Positions 48,597 to 60,456 of a DNA stretch of 64,000 nucleotides are shown in pieces (position 1 is the first letter of the stretch; each line of letters starts with the position of its first letter). The translations under genes were made by a program, and so were the position numbers. The notes beneath the pieces are model-generated. The model had not been told where the DNA came from. It ran no database searches and saw only the letters and a program-made list of their open reading frames with translations. Source of the stretch: Lutjanus erythropterus (Eukaryota; Chordata; Actinopteri; Lutjaniformes; Lutjanidae); the NCBI GenBank assembly GCA_020091685.1, contig CM034606.1:19980695-20044694 (forward strand), in the 5' to 3' direction.

Positions 48597-48620
48597 TATA
48601 TATATATATATATATATATA
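48597..48620. repeat. TA microsatellite
   Basis: Twelve TA units in the sgms1 intron, about 55 bases upstream of the third coding exon's acceptor. Confidence 0.95.
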
Positions 48621-49851
48621 CATACAATGTATAAGAAATATATGATGTGTTGAAGTAGGATGTAGAGGAGAGAAAAAGAATAGAGCAGCACAGCATGAAC
48701 AACACTGAGGCAGCAGTGTTCATTTCTTCATGGTATAGGTGAAAACAGCCGTTATCAAGTTTTCCATTGAGTCTGGATTCCTCTGTGATGCCACGTCTCA
48801 CCTCTAAATTACTTTTCCATTGTTTTTTTTTTGCAACTTTTTTTTCCTACTACTCATCAAGTTCTCAGAGGTTACCTGATGCTTAACATAAGAATACTTG
48901 ATTACAAGTTATGTTCCTGCATTTAAAGTTTGTAGAGTAAATGACAAATGAATTAGCAACAAAAAGTAGTTGAAAAAAGTAAAAACAAATGTACTGCATA
49001 AAGAATGGTCTCAGGCATTAAGCACCAACAAGCATTGCTCTAGGGCTATACTACATGATTTATAAAACAAATCTGTCAAATAACAATTAACCCATCAGAA
49101 AAAAATTACAGGAGTATAATTAAGATTTTCCCCTAATATTTCCTCTAAAATGTTAGTAGTAGTATTGTTGACTTAAAAAAGTAGCACAAAGTTCAGAAAA
49201 ATATATTTTGTTAAATATTATTTGTTAACAGCCTGTATTATTGTTCCCATTTGCTACACAGAAGGAAGCAGTGCAACATCCTACTAGAACAGCAAGTAAG
49301 GGTATGGAGGATGAGGGTGGTGGAGAGGTGTATATATGTTTGACTTCAACACTGGTGGTCACAGATCATTACATGTGTGTCTCCTACACTCAAACCATGA
49401 AGATGACTTTTTGATGACATTGAATTTAACCCAAAATGGTTTACAAGCTAAGCGATGCATACACACAGCCTGCATCTATTTTATATTATAGTTTTACCAG
49501 AATTGTTCTATGAACTAGTTGCCATTAGCCCAACAGAAATGCTGCAGTGACTTTGAGCAAAAGGGCATGAAACTGCTGTGCTAGTAAAGGAATTGCGACA
49601 TTATCTAAAAGGAAAGACAAAAACGGAAGCAAACGCAGTTCTTCTTACTCACAAAAAATGAACATGCATATCTTAGAATCAATGGTCAGTGGAGAGCACT
49701 CATAGACTTTCAGCTTACAAAAGACATCTAATTTTTTGCTGAATTTTCCCATTCAGCACAGTTGTCCTGAAAGCAGTTAAGTAAGAAAAAAGCCTTTCAA
49801 GCTTAACCAGCCTATAGTGGCAAGAGTAATAAAAGCGTGTATGTATTATAC

Positions 49852-49969
49852 CTTTGGAGAGCATTTGAAGTGCATCCCGGGAACAGGCAGAGTGGTGATG
49901 TACATTGTAATACACCGGTACAGATAGAGTGTGCCCACAATGAAAAAGAACCGCCTGCCTATAATTGAC
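49852..49969 (-). CDS. sgms1: Sphingomyelin synthase 1, second coding exon
   Basis: This 118-base exon lies between acceptor TTTTTCTCCAG and donor AAAG/GTATAA. It completes Arg206 and encodes residues 207-245. RRFFFIVGTLYLYRCITMY is the third membrane segment and the conserved second SMS family motif. TTLPVPGMHFKCSPK is the following luminal loop, near-identical to mammalian SMS1. The phase is 2 at entry and 0 at exit, consistent with both neighbours. The intron upstream of it (49,970-51,001) is almost entirely a dead Tc1-like transposon. Confidence 0.96.
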
Positions 49970-50030
49970 CTGGAGAAAAAACAAACAAACAAAAAAAGAA
50001 ACAGAAAATGAATAATCTGACATTTTCATT

Positions 50031-50962
50031 TACAAACCCCAACTCAAAGGTAAATGACAGAATGTAATGATTTGCTAATCCTTTTCCAGTTGTATTCAAC
50101 TGAAGCTATTTTATGTGCAAATTGATAAACTTACTTCAGCATAAATATATACTCATTCTGAATTTGATGCCTGCTTGCCTGGGAACACTTTGGAAAAACG
50201 TTGTCAGTAACAAAAGCCACATATCAACAACATCCAGAACAGCTGTTGACTTTTCTGGACCTGAGCTCATCTGAGATGGACTGATAGAAAGTGGAAAATT
50301 GTTGTGATCTGATGAGTTCACATTTCAGGTTGTTTTCGGAAATCGCAACCGTCATGCCCTCCAGGCTAAAGAGCAGGACGATCCAGACTGTAACCAGTGC
50401 AAACTTCAAAAGTCAGCAACTGTGATGGTTTAGGGGTGTGTTAGTGCTCATGGCTTTGTGGCTAACTCTCAGATCTGTGAAGGCCCCATTGACGCTGAAA
50501 GGTTTTAGAGAAACATATCCTGCCATCCTGATGACATCCTTCTCAAGAGATGTCCCTGCTTATTCCAGCAAGACAATGTCAAGACACAATCTGCATGTCT
50601 TACAACAGTGTGGCTTCCTTGTGAAAGAGGTCAGAAAATGTGCATTATCAGGCACAAAACACAACAACAGAGACTCTGGACTCTTGAGTACCTGAAGTCA
50701 TATATTGAGTAGGAATGGGACAGAATTTCACTTTCAAAACTTCAGTAATTAGTGTCCTCAGTTCCCAAACACTTACTGAGTGTTGTTAAAAGAAAATGCC
50801 CCTGCCTCAACTTTTTTGGAATGTGTTGCAGGCATCATATTCAGAATGAGTGTAGATTTACAAAAAATTAAGTTTATTTGTTTGAATAAGAAATATCATT
50901 AAATATTTGAAAAATCATTGCATTCCGTTTTTATTTACATTTTACACAAGGTCCCAGTTTTG
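50031..50962 (+). mobile_element. Decayed Tc1-like DNA transposon in an sgms1 intron
   Basis: The ends are long inverted repeats. The left end contains AATGTAATGATTTGC and ACTCATTCTGAATTTGATG. The reverse complement of the right end contains AATGCAATGATTT and ACTCATTCTGAATATGATG. Between them (about 50,260-50,690, plus strand) is a broken frame with Tc1/mariner transposase hallmarks: SDEFTFQVVFGNRNRHA, then KSATVMV-stop-GCVSAHG (the MVWG motif with its Trp codon now a stop), then FQQDNVKTQ. Several stops make it non-functional. It fills nearly all of the 1,032-base intron between the first two sgms1 coding exons and ends about 40 bases from the splice donor. Confidence 0.88.
50308..50690 (+). 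pseudogene. Tc1/mariner-family transposase fragment
   Basis: This is a degenerate DDE transposase middle-to-C-terminal region inside the Tc1-like element. The SDE of the first visible motif, the MV(W)GC..AHG strand and the FQQDN motif appear in the expected order, with in-frame stops where a catalytic protein could not tolerate them. The N-terminal DNA-binding domain is missing or unrecognisable. It is antisense to sgms1 and not expected to make protein. Confidence 0.8.
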
Positions 50963-51001
50963 AGTTTTGTAAAACAAAAAAAGATAGTGACTTAACTGTA
51001 C

Positions 51002-51894
51002 CTGTGCTTGAGTAAAATCCACTGTATGAGCCAGAGTCCCACCAGCAGCATCCCATTAATCTCACAGATAGAGAAGGCCCACTCCACCCTGTCAAACATA
51101 TCAAAGAACTTATCAGGCAGAGGTGGGGTGTGCTCCTTTGGTGGTACTCTCTCATGGACCACTGAAATGACAACAGTGGTGGTAACAAAGCACACCACTG
51201 CGTAGACAAATGCTATAGCCGTCTTCCCCCACTCTGCAGGGAATGAGGAGCGTGTCTTTTCTACTGTAGGGATGGGGATGTGGACCATTTCCATCCTGAA
51301 GTCCCCCTTCATCCCCAATGTGCCATTCCTCTGAGGCTTGCTAGTTCCGTTAGGAAGCCCACCAGCATGCCCGTTTGCATGGCCATTTTTGTGAGCTTCA
51401 ATATGAGTCTCTATTCGCAGTGTCTCCAGCCTTTCCAGCAGCTGCTGCCCACCATCAGATGACACCAGCGAGAGGGGAGGCATCTGGAAATCCGCCTCGA
51501 TGAGATTGAGCAGAGCGGGGCCGTCCGTCTCACGGAGGGCATCTATGTACTCCGGCATCCCCTCTTTGCTCAGCCAATCTGAGACATCCTCCGATGACCA
51601 TGCTGCCACCTTCTTCATCTTGGCCAGAGGGCAACGTGGAGGATTAGGAGGGTCCTCAGACTGGAGGGGAAGGTTCACAAGAGGTTTGGCTGTCTATGGG
51701 GCAAGTCCTCTCCAGTTTTGGCACATGGTGTTTCCTTGCACCCAGAGGGAGCCCAGCCTCCTCTTGAAGTGATTGTGAGGGAGAAAGCAGGCAGCCAGGT
51801 CACTCAGAGTGAGGGGCTGGATAGCAGATGAACCACAGTGGCCTCCTTTGTCTTTCTTCACTTCATCAGCTCTTCCCCACACACTGTACCCCTG
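51002..51894 (-). CDS. sgms1: Sphingomyelin synthase 1, first coding exon (with 276 bases of 5' UTR)
   Basis: Sgms1 transfers phosphocholine from phosphatidylcholine to ceramide in the trans-Golgi, giving sphingomyelin and diacylglycerol. The exon begins after an acceptor ending TTTAG near 51,895 (three bases later is also possible). Coding starts at the ATG at 51,616-51,618 (MKKVAAWSSEDV), matching the mammalian MKEVV start, with A at -3. The frame stays open upstream to a GTG at 51,678, but there is no ATG there and a TAG follows at 51,694-51,696, so the longer reading is not the protein start. Residues 5-70 are the SAM domain that distinguishes SMS1 from SMS2, followed by a His/Asn-rich linker (AHKNGHANGH). 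TM1 is about 133-153, the family motif PPLPD about 165-169, and TM2 about 181-203. The donor is CACAG/GTACAG at 51,002, after two bases of codon 206. Confidence 0.96.
51694..51726 (-). CDS. Short upstream ORF in the sgms1 leader (10 codons)
   Basis: An ATG at 51,724-51,726 in a good initiation context (CACCATGT, A at -3) opens a 10-codon frame, MCQNWRGLAP, ending at TAG 51,694-51,696. It is in the same frame as sgms1 and lies 75 bases before the true ATG, within the exon that carries the start, so it should be in most mature mRNAs. A two-codon ATG-AAG-TGA frame lies further upstream in the same leader. The effect on translation is inferred. Confidence 0.45.
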   Translation of the reverse strand: MCQNWRGLAP

Positions 51895-54526
51895 CTAAAG
51901 GAAAATAAAATGCTGTGAGTCAGAATCCAGTGACTATATCCACTTCCACAAATCTACTGGGTGTAGTCATGAACCAGATGTCTGATCAGATCTGGAAGCT
52001 TGTATATACTTTGACTGAATAATAGGAAAGATGACTCATTAAATTACTTCACCTCCAGACAGTGGACAGACATGAAACATTAATTAACACCATAGTAACG
52101 TGTTAACAATAATAACAGACACAGTACAAGGACTCAATCGATCAGCAGGTTGACTCTCACTACAGGGAAACCTTTTCATACATCAGTGGTAACATCCAGT
52201 GTTGATTAGCTCTTTTATATGTGATTATACAAACAAGTGGAGGGGATCCATTACTCTTCACCACTGAGAATGTGTCAACATATGCAAGTACTGTATGCAG
52301 TGGTTCTTTTGAACAGCCCACATGAATGGGTTTCTAGATCAACAACACAATTATTAGATAACAGTGTGTCAACATATCTGGGGTGAACTGAAGACAAGAG
52401 AAAGTGGTGAATGGAAAGAGAAAACAAGAAAACTGCGTTTACATGGACCCTAAATAATCAGAACAACATCCCAATTAGAATAAGTGATCAGAATGAATTT
52501 TCAAACTGATTGAGAGGGGTGGTGTAAACATTTGATAATTTGATCAGAAAGGAAAATAACAAAGTAAACGCTTGATCCAATCATTTCTCTCTGGTTGTAA
52601 TAAATATATTTATATATATATTTCCGTGCATGTCATGGGGGTAAGTGACATGTCAAGAACAAGTTTCCAGGAGGCACGGAAACATGGTGGTAACAAAACA
52701 GAGGTAGTCAGTAGAAGATACAGTTACTGTTAGAAACTAGGAATGTTGGTGATAAATGATTAATCCATTAGTAAACCTTAAGAATTTAACTGTTTAAATT
52801 TTATTAATCAATAATTAATTAAAAAAAGTATAGAAATGGCACTAATTGTGCCTTATTTTACATTGTTTTGTCTTGCAGAGCCAGTTGTTAAATGAGGGAA
52901 CTTAAAATCTGGTCCAAAAAAAGTTATATTCTTATTAATATCTTGGAGCATGTGGATCACTTTATTTGGTGTCGATCTTACCACTTAAGTTAGAATTTCT
53001 AATCAGAATGATGATCAGACTGAAGTCAATGTAAACAGTTAGTGAGGCAGTGATTAATCATTACCTTGATAAGCAGAATACACAAGGCCGAACACAGATA
53101 AATCTTAATTTTTACAGTTTAATGGAGTTTAATGACTGCAAGGTCAACCGACCATATCATTCAGGTTACTATTCAATTTACCACTTAAGACAAAAAAAAA
53201 AATCTCTGTACCTGTGTTATACACTGTGCAACAGATAAACAGCAGATAAACAGCAGATATATTGTACCAGTTCTTTTGCAGATCTTGTTTTTTAACTTAA
53301 CTTTGTTTTCCATAGTGTGTGTTTCTCCTCCAGGCTTCAGGCAACAGCCAGAGCTAAGCATTTACAAGGAGGTGAACTCACACATCTGCTGCATATCATG
53401 CGTTTGTTTACAGACTGCGATGTCGGTGGTGGACGCAGGGTGGCCCAGCTTGGGGGGGGCATGAGGTACAGCTGGAGGCAAGTTCTGATCTACTGCACGC
53501 ATACAAGGAAAGAGGGAGGATGGGGAGAGACACAGACTGTGAGGAGGAAATCATAAATCAGAGTGAAGGTCAGTCAGTGCTGAGCACTGAGAGAGCCCCA
53601 CCCCTGTAAAGAAGGCAATCAGCCAGCAGTCAGGCCCCAGCGCAGCCAGCTCAGCTAAGGCCAACAGCAGCTAAATACACTGGCAGGCCGACTGGTTGGC
53701 AAGACAACAAACTGCACATCAGTACCTCATCTCACCTCGGCTCAGCGCAGCTCAGAGGCCTGTTCATTTAGGCCAGCAAAACAGGGCCAAATAAATGGGA
53801 TATAAGCTGGGTCATCTACAATTCTGACAACACCTGGCATCAAATTTATTCCTGCTGAGGTCTGAAGAACAATTTGACCCAATAACCCCACGATTCTACT
53901 GTAACGTACAAACACCAAAGAGCAAGTGTAAAAATAAACATATGGATAGCATGCAAACAGCACAGCACGAGAGTTCTCGCTGCAGCAGCTTAGCTATGTA
54001 CCAATCCAGCTGTGTACCTTAATATAATGTGAGGAGTGCATAGGAAAGCAGTTTTGAGTGGAATAAAGAGGAACAGAGCAGTTGCATCAATGTGTTAACA
54101 ATGTACCATTCAGACAGATCAGAGATTAGTTGTCCCTGAGTCAGCTCTGTGCTACAGACCTTTGGTCTATGAATCAGCTTACAGCATACTCAGTGAAGAA
54201 ATAATCTCACTCTACTGAAGTAGGAAAAACAAACTAATCCTGAAACTAACCTGTATTTACTCAGGTATCTGACTACAGCGATCTTACAAAAGCCATTTTT
54301 GAGGTTCTTGTAAATTATATGCTAAAACTGCATGAGAATATTCATATCTGGAATGACAGAAATAGTTTGATAGTGCTGTGATATTGTTCTTATGGACAAA
54401 GTCTGGAGTACAAATAAATACATATGTTAGGATTGTCTGCTTGTCCGGGGCAAGTAAAATGCCATGTCAGGCTAGTAAATCTAGCAACTTGCTTGCCCGA
54501 CTGCCAGACAAGTGGGAAAGAAGAAT

Positions 54527-55075
54527 TAAACTATTTTGATAATTGATTAATGGTTAGAGCACCGATAAACAGTAATATTTTCAAGCACTGGCCCAATGAG
54601 TCACCAAGCTCCTCAATTTGGTGGTCCAATTGTAAACTTCTGCAAAAACAAAGCAGAAAAGGCAATTTATCACTACTCATCACAGCACTCCTTAACTGTG
54701 ACACTTGTGTTGTCCAACTTTCCAATGAATTGTGATGTGGAGTTTCCTGATGGAATGGTTTCTGATGAGAAATGACCTAGACTTCTCATCTAGTTGAGGA
54801 AACTGACTGCACACAAATTGTAGCACATTATGTGCCATTTCCATGTGGATAAAACTTGGTGGCTACAGAGTAATGTTTTGAGGCCATGGTCAAACTCTGT
54901 CAAAGTAGTGCTTGATGCAAGCAAATAGCAGCAAATGCTGTTTAGAATATGGAATAAATATCTTTGTGTTTGGACTAAGAAAAGCAAGACATTTAAAGAC
55001 ATCACACTGGACTTTGAGAAACTGGGATAGACATTTTCACTATTTTCTGTCATTTTTTTAACATTGCAGCTCTAG
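54527..55075 (+). mobile_element. hAT MITE, split copy
   Basis: A left piece (AAACTATTTTGATAATTGATTAATGG) and a right piece (TTTGGACTAAGAAAAGCAAGACATTTAAAGACATCA to the terminus CATTGCAGCTCTA) are separated by about 350 unrelated bases, suggesting an insertion in an older copy. Confidence 0.5.
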
Positions 55076-56449
55076 GATAAATATGACAATTAACTTTAGT
55101 CTTTCTTGTTATTTGATAACTGCTAATAAATAAAACCATTCACACAGAAAGAAGTGAAAATTGACTTCAGCAAGCAAATTACTGACCCACTTGCCCAACT
55201 GGTCAATTGAAAGAAAACATTAACGTTGAACCATGATTTATGCACTGAAGTACTTTCCACTGGCTGCAACCTGACCCTGCAATAACATACGATTGTGAAA
55301 AAAATACATATTTTATCCCCAAAATATCTTTGTGTGCTGAGGTTAGCCAATACCTGCTGATCAAGTGAAAAGACTTTGATAAAAATGTTTCTCCCACAAG
55401 CAGAACAGATGAAAATCTGATCAAGCATGACTCCAGGACAATATTGTTCGAGGGCAGAGAACTAGAGAAACAGAGGAAAGTCTGGACTTGCTTCAGCCTT
55501 ATGATGTTGTGAATTTTGATACAAGATAAAGATAAAAGAAAACATTGAAGCCACTCCCCAAACAAAGAATTCTGACCTTGAAAGTATTTTATTTCCCACT
55601 AGAACTTTAGTAAATATGACAACACCAGAGGAGGACACCACAGCGCTGTTGAGGCCTTTATTTTCAGTGCTGAGGTGTGTGCTTACAGAACAGGGAGTTC
55701 TATTGTCAAATGTTTACTTATTGTAGGCTAGCTCCTACTTACAGCACTGACATGATTCATTTGAGGATGTTTAAAGTGTTGAGGGAAGTGGCCTTTTTTT
55801 TAAACCTAACCACAAACGGAGACAAGGCGCACACACACACACTACATAATAGTGCTGGGGTCTTTGAAGGTTTTCAGACTGCATAAGGTTAACCAATTGA
55901 ACTTTGAAGCTTAACGCTGCTCCTAAACCAGCACAGAGTTCACACTTAGTAAAGTGATAAACAAAGGGGGCCTGGTGTCCCTGTAGATCTGTAAACACAA
56001 GCAAACTGACTTGATGCAGAGAGCACACATTAGAGATAAATACAATGCTTGCTTTGCTTTTGTTCTGCGATGCTGCTTTTACATGCAAAGCAGAGTATGT
56101 TTTCTTGCTTAATCATGCAAATTTGACTGTTAGAAACGTTTTCAGCTCAGTGCAGATGTGTGTTGTAGTTAAAAACAAGCCCCACCTTTTGGTGGTATTG
56201 TGTGGGTTTGATACATCTCAGACAGGCTAATCTCAAAAGCTATCAGGAACTGTAGTGCTTTCATTTCTTTACTTCCACACACGCTGTGTGCCGTCATTGT
56301 CCTCATGAAAATGTTCACTTCAGTTGACGTTGTATATGGCCGGCCTTGTGTTGCACATTGAAAGGCTTGTCTCTTGAGCAACCGTTACCTGAATATTAAA
56401 GAACAAAATTATATCTGAAGTCAGCACTAATGTCAAGTGCACTTCTGGC

Positions 56450-56690
56450 ATTAGGGATTATAGACTTATTTGGTCCATAAAATGTCAGAAAATGACAAAT
56501 GATGTTGAATATTACTGACTGCCTAATTGCAATGTCCTCAAATATCTTGTTTTGTCCACAGCTCAAAGATACTCAGTTTATTGTCAGAGGACTAAAGAAA
56601 TCAGAAAATATTCACATTTGATAAGCTGAAATCAGAGAACTTGACATTTTTTCTTAAAAATGACTCAAAATGTTTAGTGATTTTATTTTT
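56450..56690 (-). mobile_element. hAT MITE, partial, reverse orientation
   Basis: CAATGTCCTCAAATATCTTGTTTTGTCC, AAATCAGAAAATATTCACATTTGATAAGCTG and AAAATGTCAGAAAATGAC are the reverse of the family core. The termini are lost. Confidence 0.7.
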
Positions 56691-58005
56691 ATTTAATTGT
56701 AGTACAAACTCTGGGCTCCTAACTACATATTAAATGATCAATGGTGACAATATTATCTGTTTACTTTCACTTCACTGAATCTGTGATGTAAACTTGTATC
56801 AAACCTCTATAAAGTCTATTCTCTGTTTTGTTTAAAAGAAGTGCATCATCAGGGTTTTGGAGCACCTCAGTAGTGGAGATAATGGTGGGGCAAACACTAT
56901 ACAAACAAAAGCTACACTTACATTCGGTATAAAACTCATTGTGTGCATCCTTGAGGTCTAACAAAACATGCCAAGAACTAACATGGCAACACCCTAACCA
57001 CAAGCTCATTTTTCTAGCACATTTGTTTTAAATGTCCATGGTCAGCAGCTAGTGCTAGCTAGCTCATCACTCCAGAACCTTTCCAAAAACTACCAGGCCT
57101 GTGCTACTGTGGGACAGCTTCAAAGACTCCATTAGCCTGCCTGTTTTAAAGCTTGAAGTTCAGCTTGATGGGTCAAGCACTGACTTGCCACACCAAAAAA
57201 CTTTCTGATCAAATAATTTAGCTGCAAACTGGTTGAAGCTGATTATGTATTCCTTTCTTCTTTCATAAAGTGAATCTATTATTGTTAAACAGCTAAAAAT
57301 ACAAAGTATGGCCTGAAAGAATCAGTCACCAATCATGAGAGAAACACAACTATCAAGAAAGTACTGACCTCCAGAAGTTATGGTGCAGCAGCATTTCAAG
57401 TAGTTGAAATACCATCAGCACAGATCAGGCCTTTGTGGTGTTTCATGCCACCACTTCCTCTCATTTTTGCACCAAGGCCTACATGCTATACAAACCCTAA
57501 TCAAGCGGAAATGCTGGGGGAAAAAAGTATAATTCTAACAAACTAAAAGTGACGACAGCACTGGGAGTAAGACAACTAGATTATCTGTGGTCGCTTGTGA
57601 AAGTGATAGATTAAAGTGGGCCTGTATCACAATAAAATTAAACCTTACCACTTTCCCCACGTGGTAAATCTTTCCCCTCAGAAAGTTTGGTGGGACAGAG
57701 TGGAGGGGAAAGGGGAAGAGGGGGGTGTGGTTGGGTGGTTTAGCATAAGACAGTACATGTGACATCACCAGAAAAACATCCCACCCAGGAGCGACAATAT
57801 GTCAAGCTGACACAAACATAAACACACCATCCATAGCCCATCTTTAGGCAGCCAAGAGTGGTACAGAATGACTCATTCACAAAGGCTTTGAAACACCTTT
57901 CAGAGAAGAGATGAGTCAGATTGGGAAACTTGAGACTACCGGCCAATGCTAACATTGCTGTTTCATGTAGACATGCCGGAACTAAACATTTGCAAGTGTA
58001 AATAG

Positions 58006-58631
58006 TAGGGATGCGCGTGATTAGTCAACTACACGATTAAACGTCCCCACCCACGCTAGTCGGCACCAGAAATACAAGTTTAAAATATTTATCAATATTT
58101 CATTCATGCATGATGCCAGTTATCTGTTGCCTCTAAGATTTTATGCAGCCGCCTGCCACAAGTCAGGGCTGTGGCACTGTCAGACAGCAGTGCCTCTCGC
58201 CCAGCGCATATACCCCAATTGCCCTGGCAACCCTGGATGTTTCTATCAGCAAAGTCGGACAGATGAATGTAGACTGCAACAGAATAAGCTGATATATATT
58301 CACTGGACTGGAGAAACGTGCCCACATTAAGCACATACACGGACCTGCAAGCAGAGCTGCTGCTGCTGCTACTAGCGCTGCTAATGTTAGCCAAACTGTG
58401 TGTCAGGCTGGCAGCTAACGTTAGCTCTGGGTCCTTTACCCGCAGACACTGTGACCCTCTTCAGTCTGAAAAGGTGAAGCATTTATTGAGTGTTTAACAT
58501 TATAAATGAATAAATTCTGCTAAATTTTAACTGCTTTCTGAGTGTTTTCTTAGTGTTAAACTAGTCGACTAGTCTAAATTAAATTTTGCATTTAATCTAC
58601 AGAGAAATTAGTCGCCAGGAACATCCCTAGT
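58006..58631. mobile_element. hAT-type non-autonomous element, 626 bp, with target duplication
   Basis: It begins TAGGGATGCGCG and ends GGAACATCCCTA (inverted termini TAGGGATG/CATCCCTA). The flanks are GTAAATAG on the left and GTGAATAG on the right, a 7-of-8 matching target duplication. It contains subterminal CTAGTCGACTAGTC motifs on the right and GATTAGTCAAC on the left. It carries no recognisable transposase frame. It lies in presumed sgms1 upstream intron DNA. Confidence 0.85.
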
Positions 58632-59904
58632 GAATAGCAGCCCAGATGTACTCCTGGAATAACACTAAGCAACTATATGTTTTTTCTACAGAAACCTGCT
58701 GAGTTTTAAGCTTTCTGAAAAAGCATTATAACATCTTTAAAATATGTGCCTGATTTGAATTTGAGCCTTTTAGGCACCTGTGCTGCATATGTGTTCCTAT
58801 ATTCCCTTGTCTTTCATGAACTCAACAGCATTAGCCTCAGAGAGGAGGAAAACTCTTTCTCTGACCTGTCGCCACCCTTTGTCTTTTAGTTTCTACCTCT
58901 TCCTAGTCCTAGATTCCCCTTCTTGCCTGCATGATCAGGAGCCAGCACGTATTCATTGTACTTTGTCCCACTCTATCTCTAGTTTCCCACTGTTCGTTTC
59001 ATACTTTATTGTCTATTTTTCTTTTTCCTTTTGTTGGCCCTCACAACACTTAAAACTTGTTAAAATTGAAATCTCCCAGCAGAAAAGAATGGCTTTTGTC
59101 AAATTCGCAGAAGTGCAGATACATGAATACCAGTGAGATATGAGGACAGATAAACCATGACAGAGGCTCAACACACAAGACACATGCAGGCACCTCAACC
59201 TGAGGTATATTACAGTTTGACTTACCAGTCTTACCACGTCATCTGGAATATGCAGGCTATCTGATATCTGACAAATACAGCATGCCTCTTGGGTAACAGT
59301 AAGAATCACTGAACACAGAAACTGTCATAATAAGAGCTTTTCACAACATGTCTATACTTGAGCTGGTTACTAAAACAAATGTTAGACCATTCCAGTGTTT
59401 CCACTGAGGAACCCATCACACATGCTGTATGATGTCACCACCATGTCAAACTAAGCTCATCGTAGGCAACTAGAGGTTAAGAGCAGCCAGTATTACTCTG
59501 AGGCATGAATGGATGAAAAATGTAATTCAGCAATCCTTTACACAAACGTATGCACTGCTGGTCATTGGGTTGATCCTCAAAAGAAATGAATAGGAAAGAA
59601 GCAAAGATAATGTGTTCACCACATGAGGGTAAGAGCGAAAAACAGACCAAAGAGAAAATCTAAAATCTGAGAGTAAAGAAATGTGATTACAACAAAACAA
59701 AAAAGGTGCTGACAGCACAATTATAAGAATGGTATCTCTTTAGTCTTGCTGGACACTAGCTGTCAAATAAACTGACTGGGCCGCTCACTATGTTTGTTTT
59801 TAGCAACCATGTTGTTTGACATGATATGAGAGTTACCATTAACCCCCACAGTCAATCATGAGTTTACCTCAACCCGCAAAACTATGTAGGCTAGGCAAAT
59901 GAGG

Positions 59905-60112
59905 TAGAACTGTAACAATTACCTGATTTAGCAATCAACAGAATGGTTATTTCAGTCATTTTTCAAGCAAAAAGACAAAACATTTTCTGGTTCCAGCTTC
60001 TCAAATGTGAAGATTTCCTGCCTCTCTTTGACATATGTCAGTAAAATTAATATCTTCAAGGTTAGGACTGTTGGTGAACTTTTAAACTGAAAGAAATGTG
60101 GGCTGATCAATA
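59905..60112 (+). mobile_element. hAT MITE, partial
   Basis: It begins AACTGTAACAATTACCTG and carries TTTTCTGGTTCCAGCTTCTCAAATGTGAAGATTTCCTG. It stops where the next copy starts at 60,114. Confidence 0.65.
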
Positions 60113-60113
60113 A

Positions 60114-60456
60114 ACTAGAGCTGCAACAATTAATCAATTTGTCAACTATTAAGTTATTCAGCAACTATTTTCATAATTGATTTATCACTTTATCAATTTT
60201 TAAGAAAAAAATCATCATTCTCTGATTCAGGCTTCGAAATTATGAATATTTCCTGGTTTCTTTATTCTTCTCTGTGAGTAAATGAATCTTTTGGTTGTGG
60301 ACTAAACAAGACATTTGAGGACATCATCAACAATTTTTAATTTCCAATTTATTTTATAGATTAAACAACTAATCCATTAATCGAGAAATAATAAACAGTT
60401 TAAGTGACAATGAAAATAGGCCTAATTATTAGCCTATTTAAAGCCCTATAAGAAAT
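60114..60456 (+). mobile_element. hAT MITE, near full length
   Basis: It starts TAGAGCTGCAACAATTAATC, with the core TTTCCTGGTTTCTTTATTCTTCTCTGTGAG and GGACTAAACAAGACATTTGAGGACATC, and ends near AAAGCCCTA. No clear 8-base target duplication was found, so the right end is probably altered. Confidence 0.7.

Noticed and set aside
51619-51678. 20-residue N-terminal extension of Sgms1
   Set aside because: The frame's first codon is GTG, with no ATG before the conserved start, and a TAG lies just upstream.
53300-53760. Possible sgms1 5' UTR exon in a GC-richer stretch
   Set aside because: A minus-strand donor-like GAGGTGAGAT is present near 53,734-53,743, but no matching first-exon or acceptor context could be supported.
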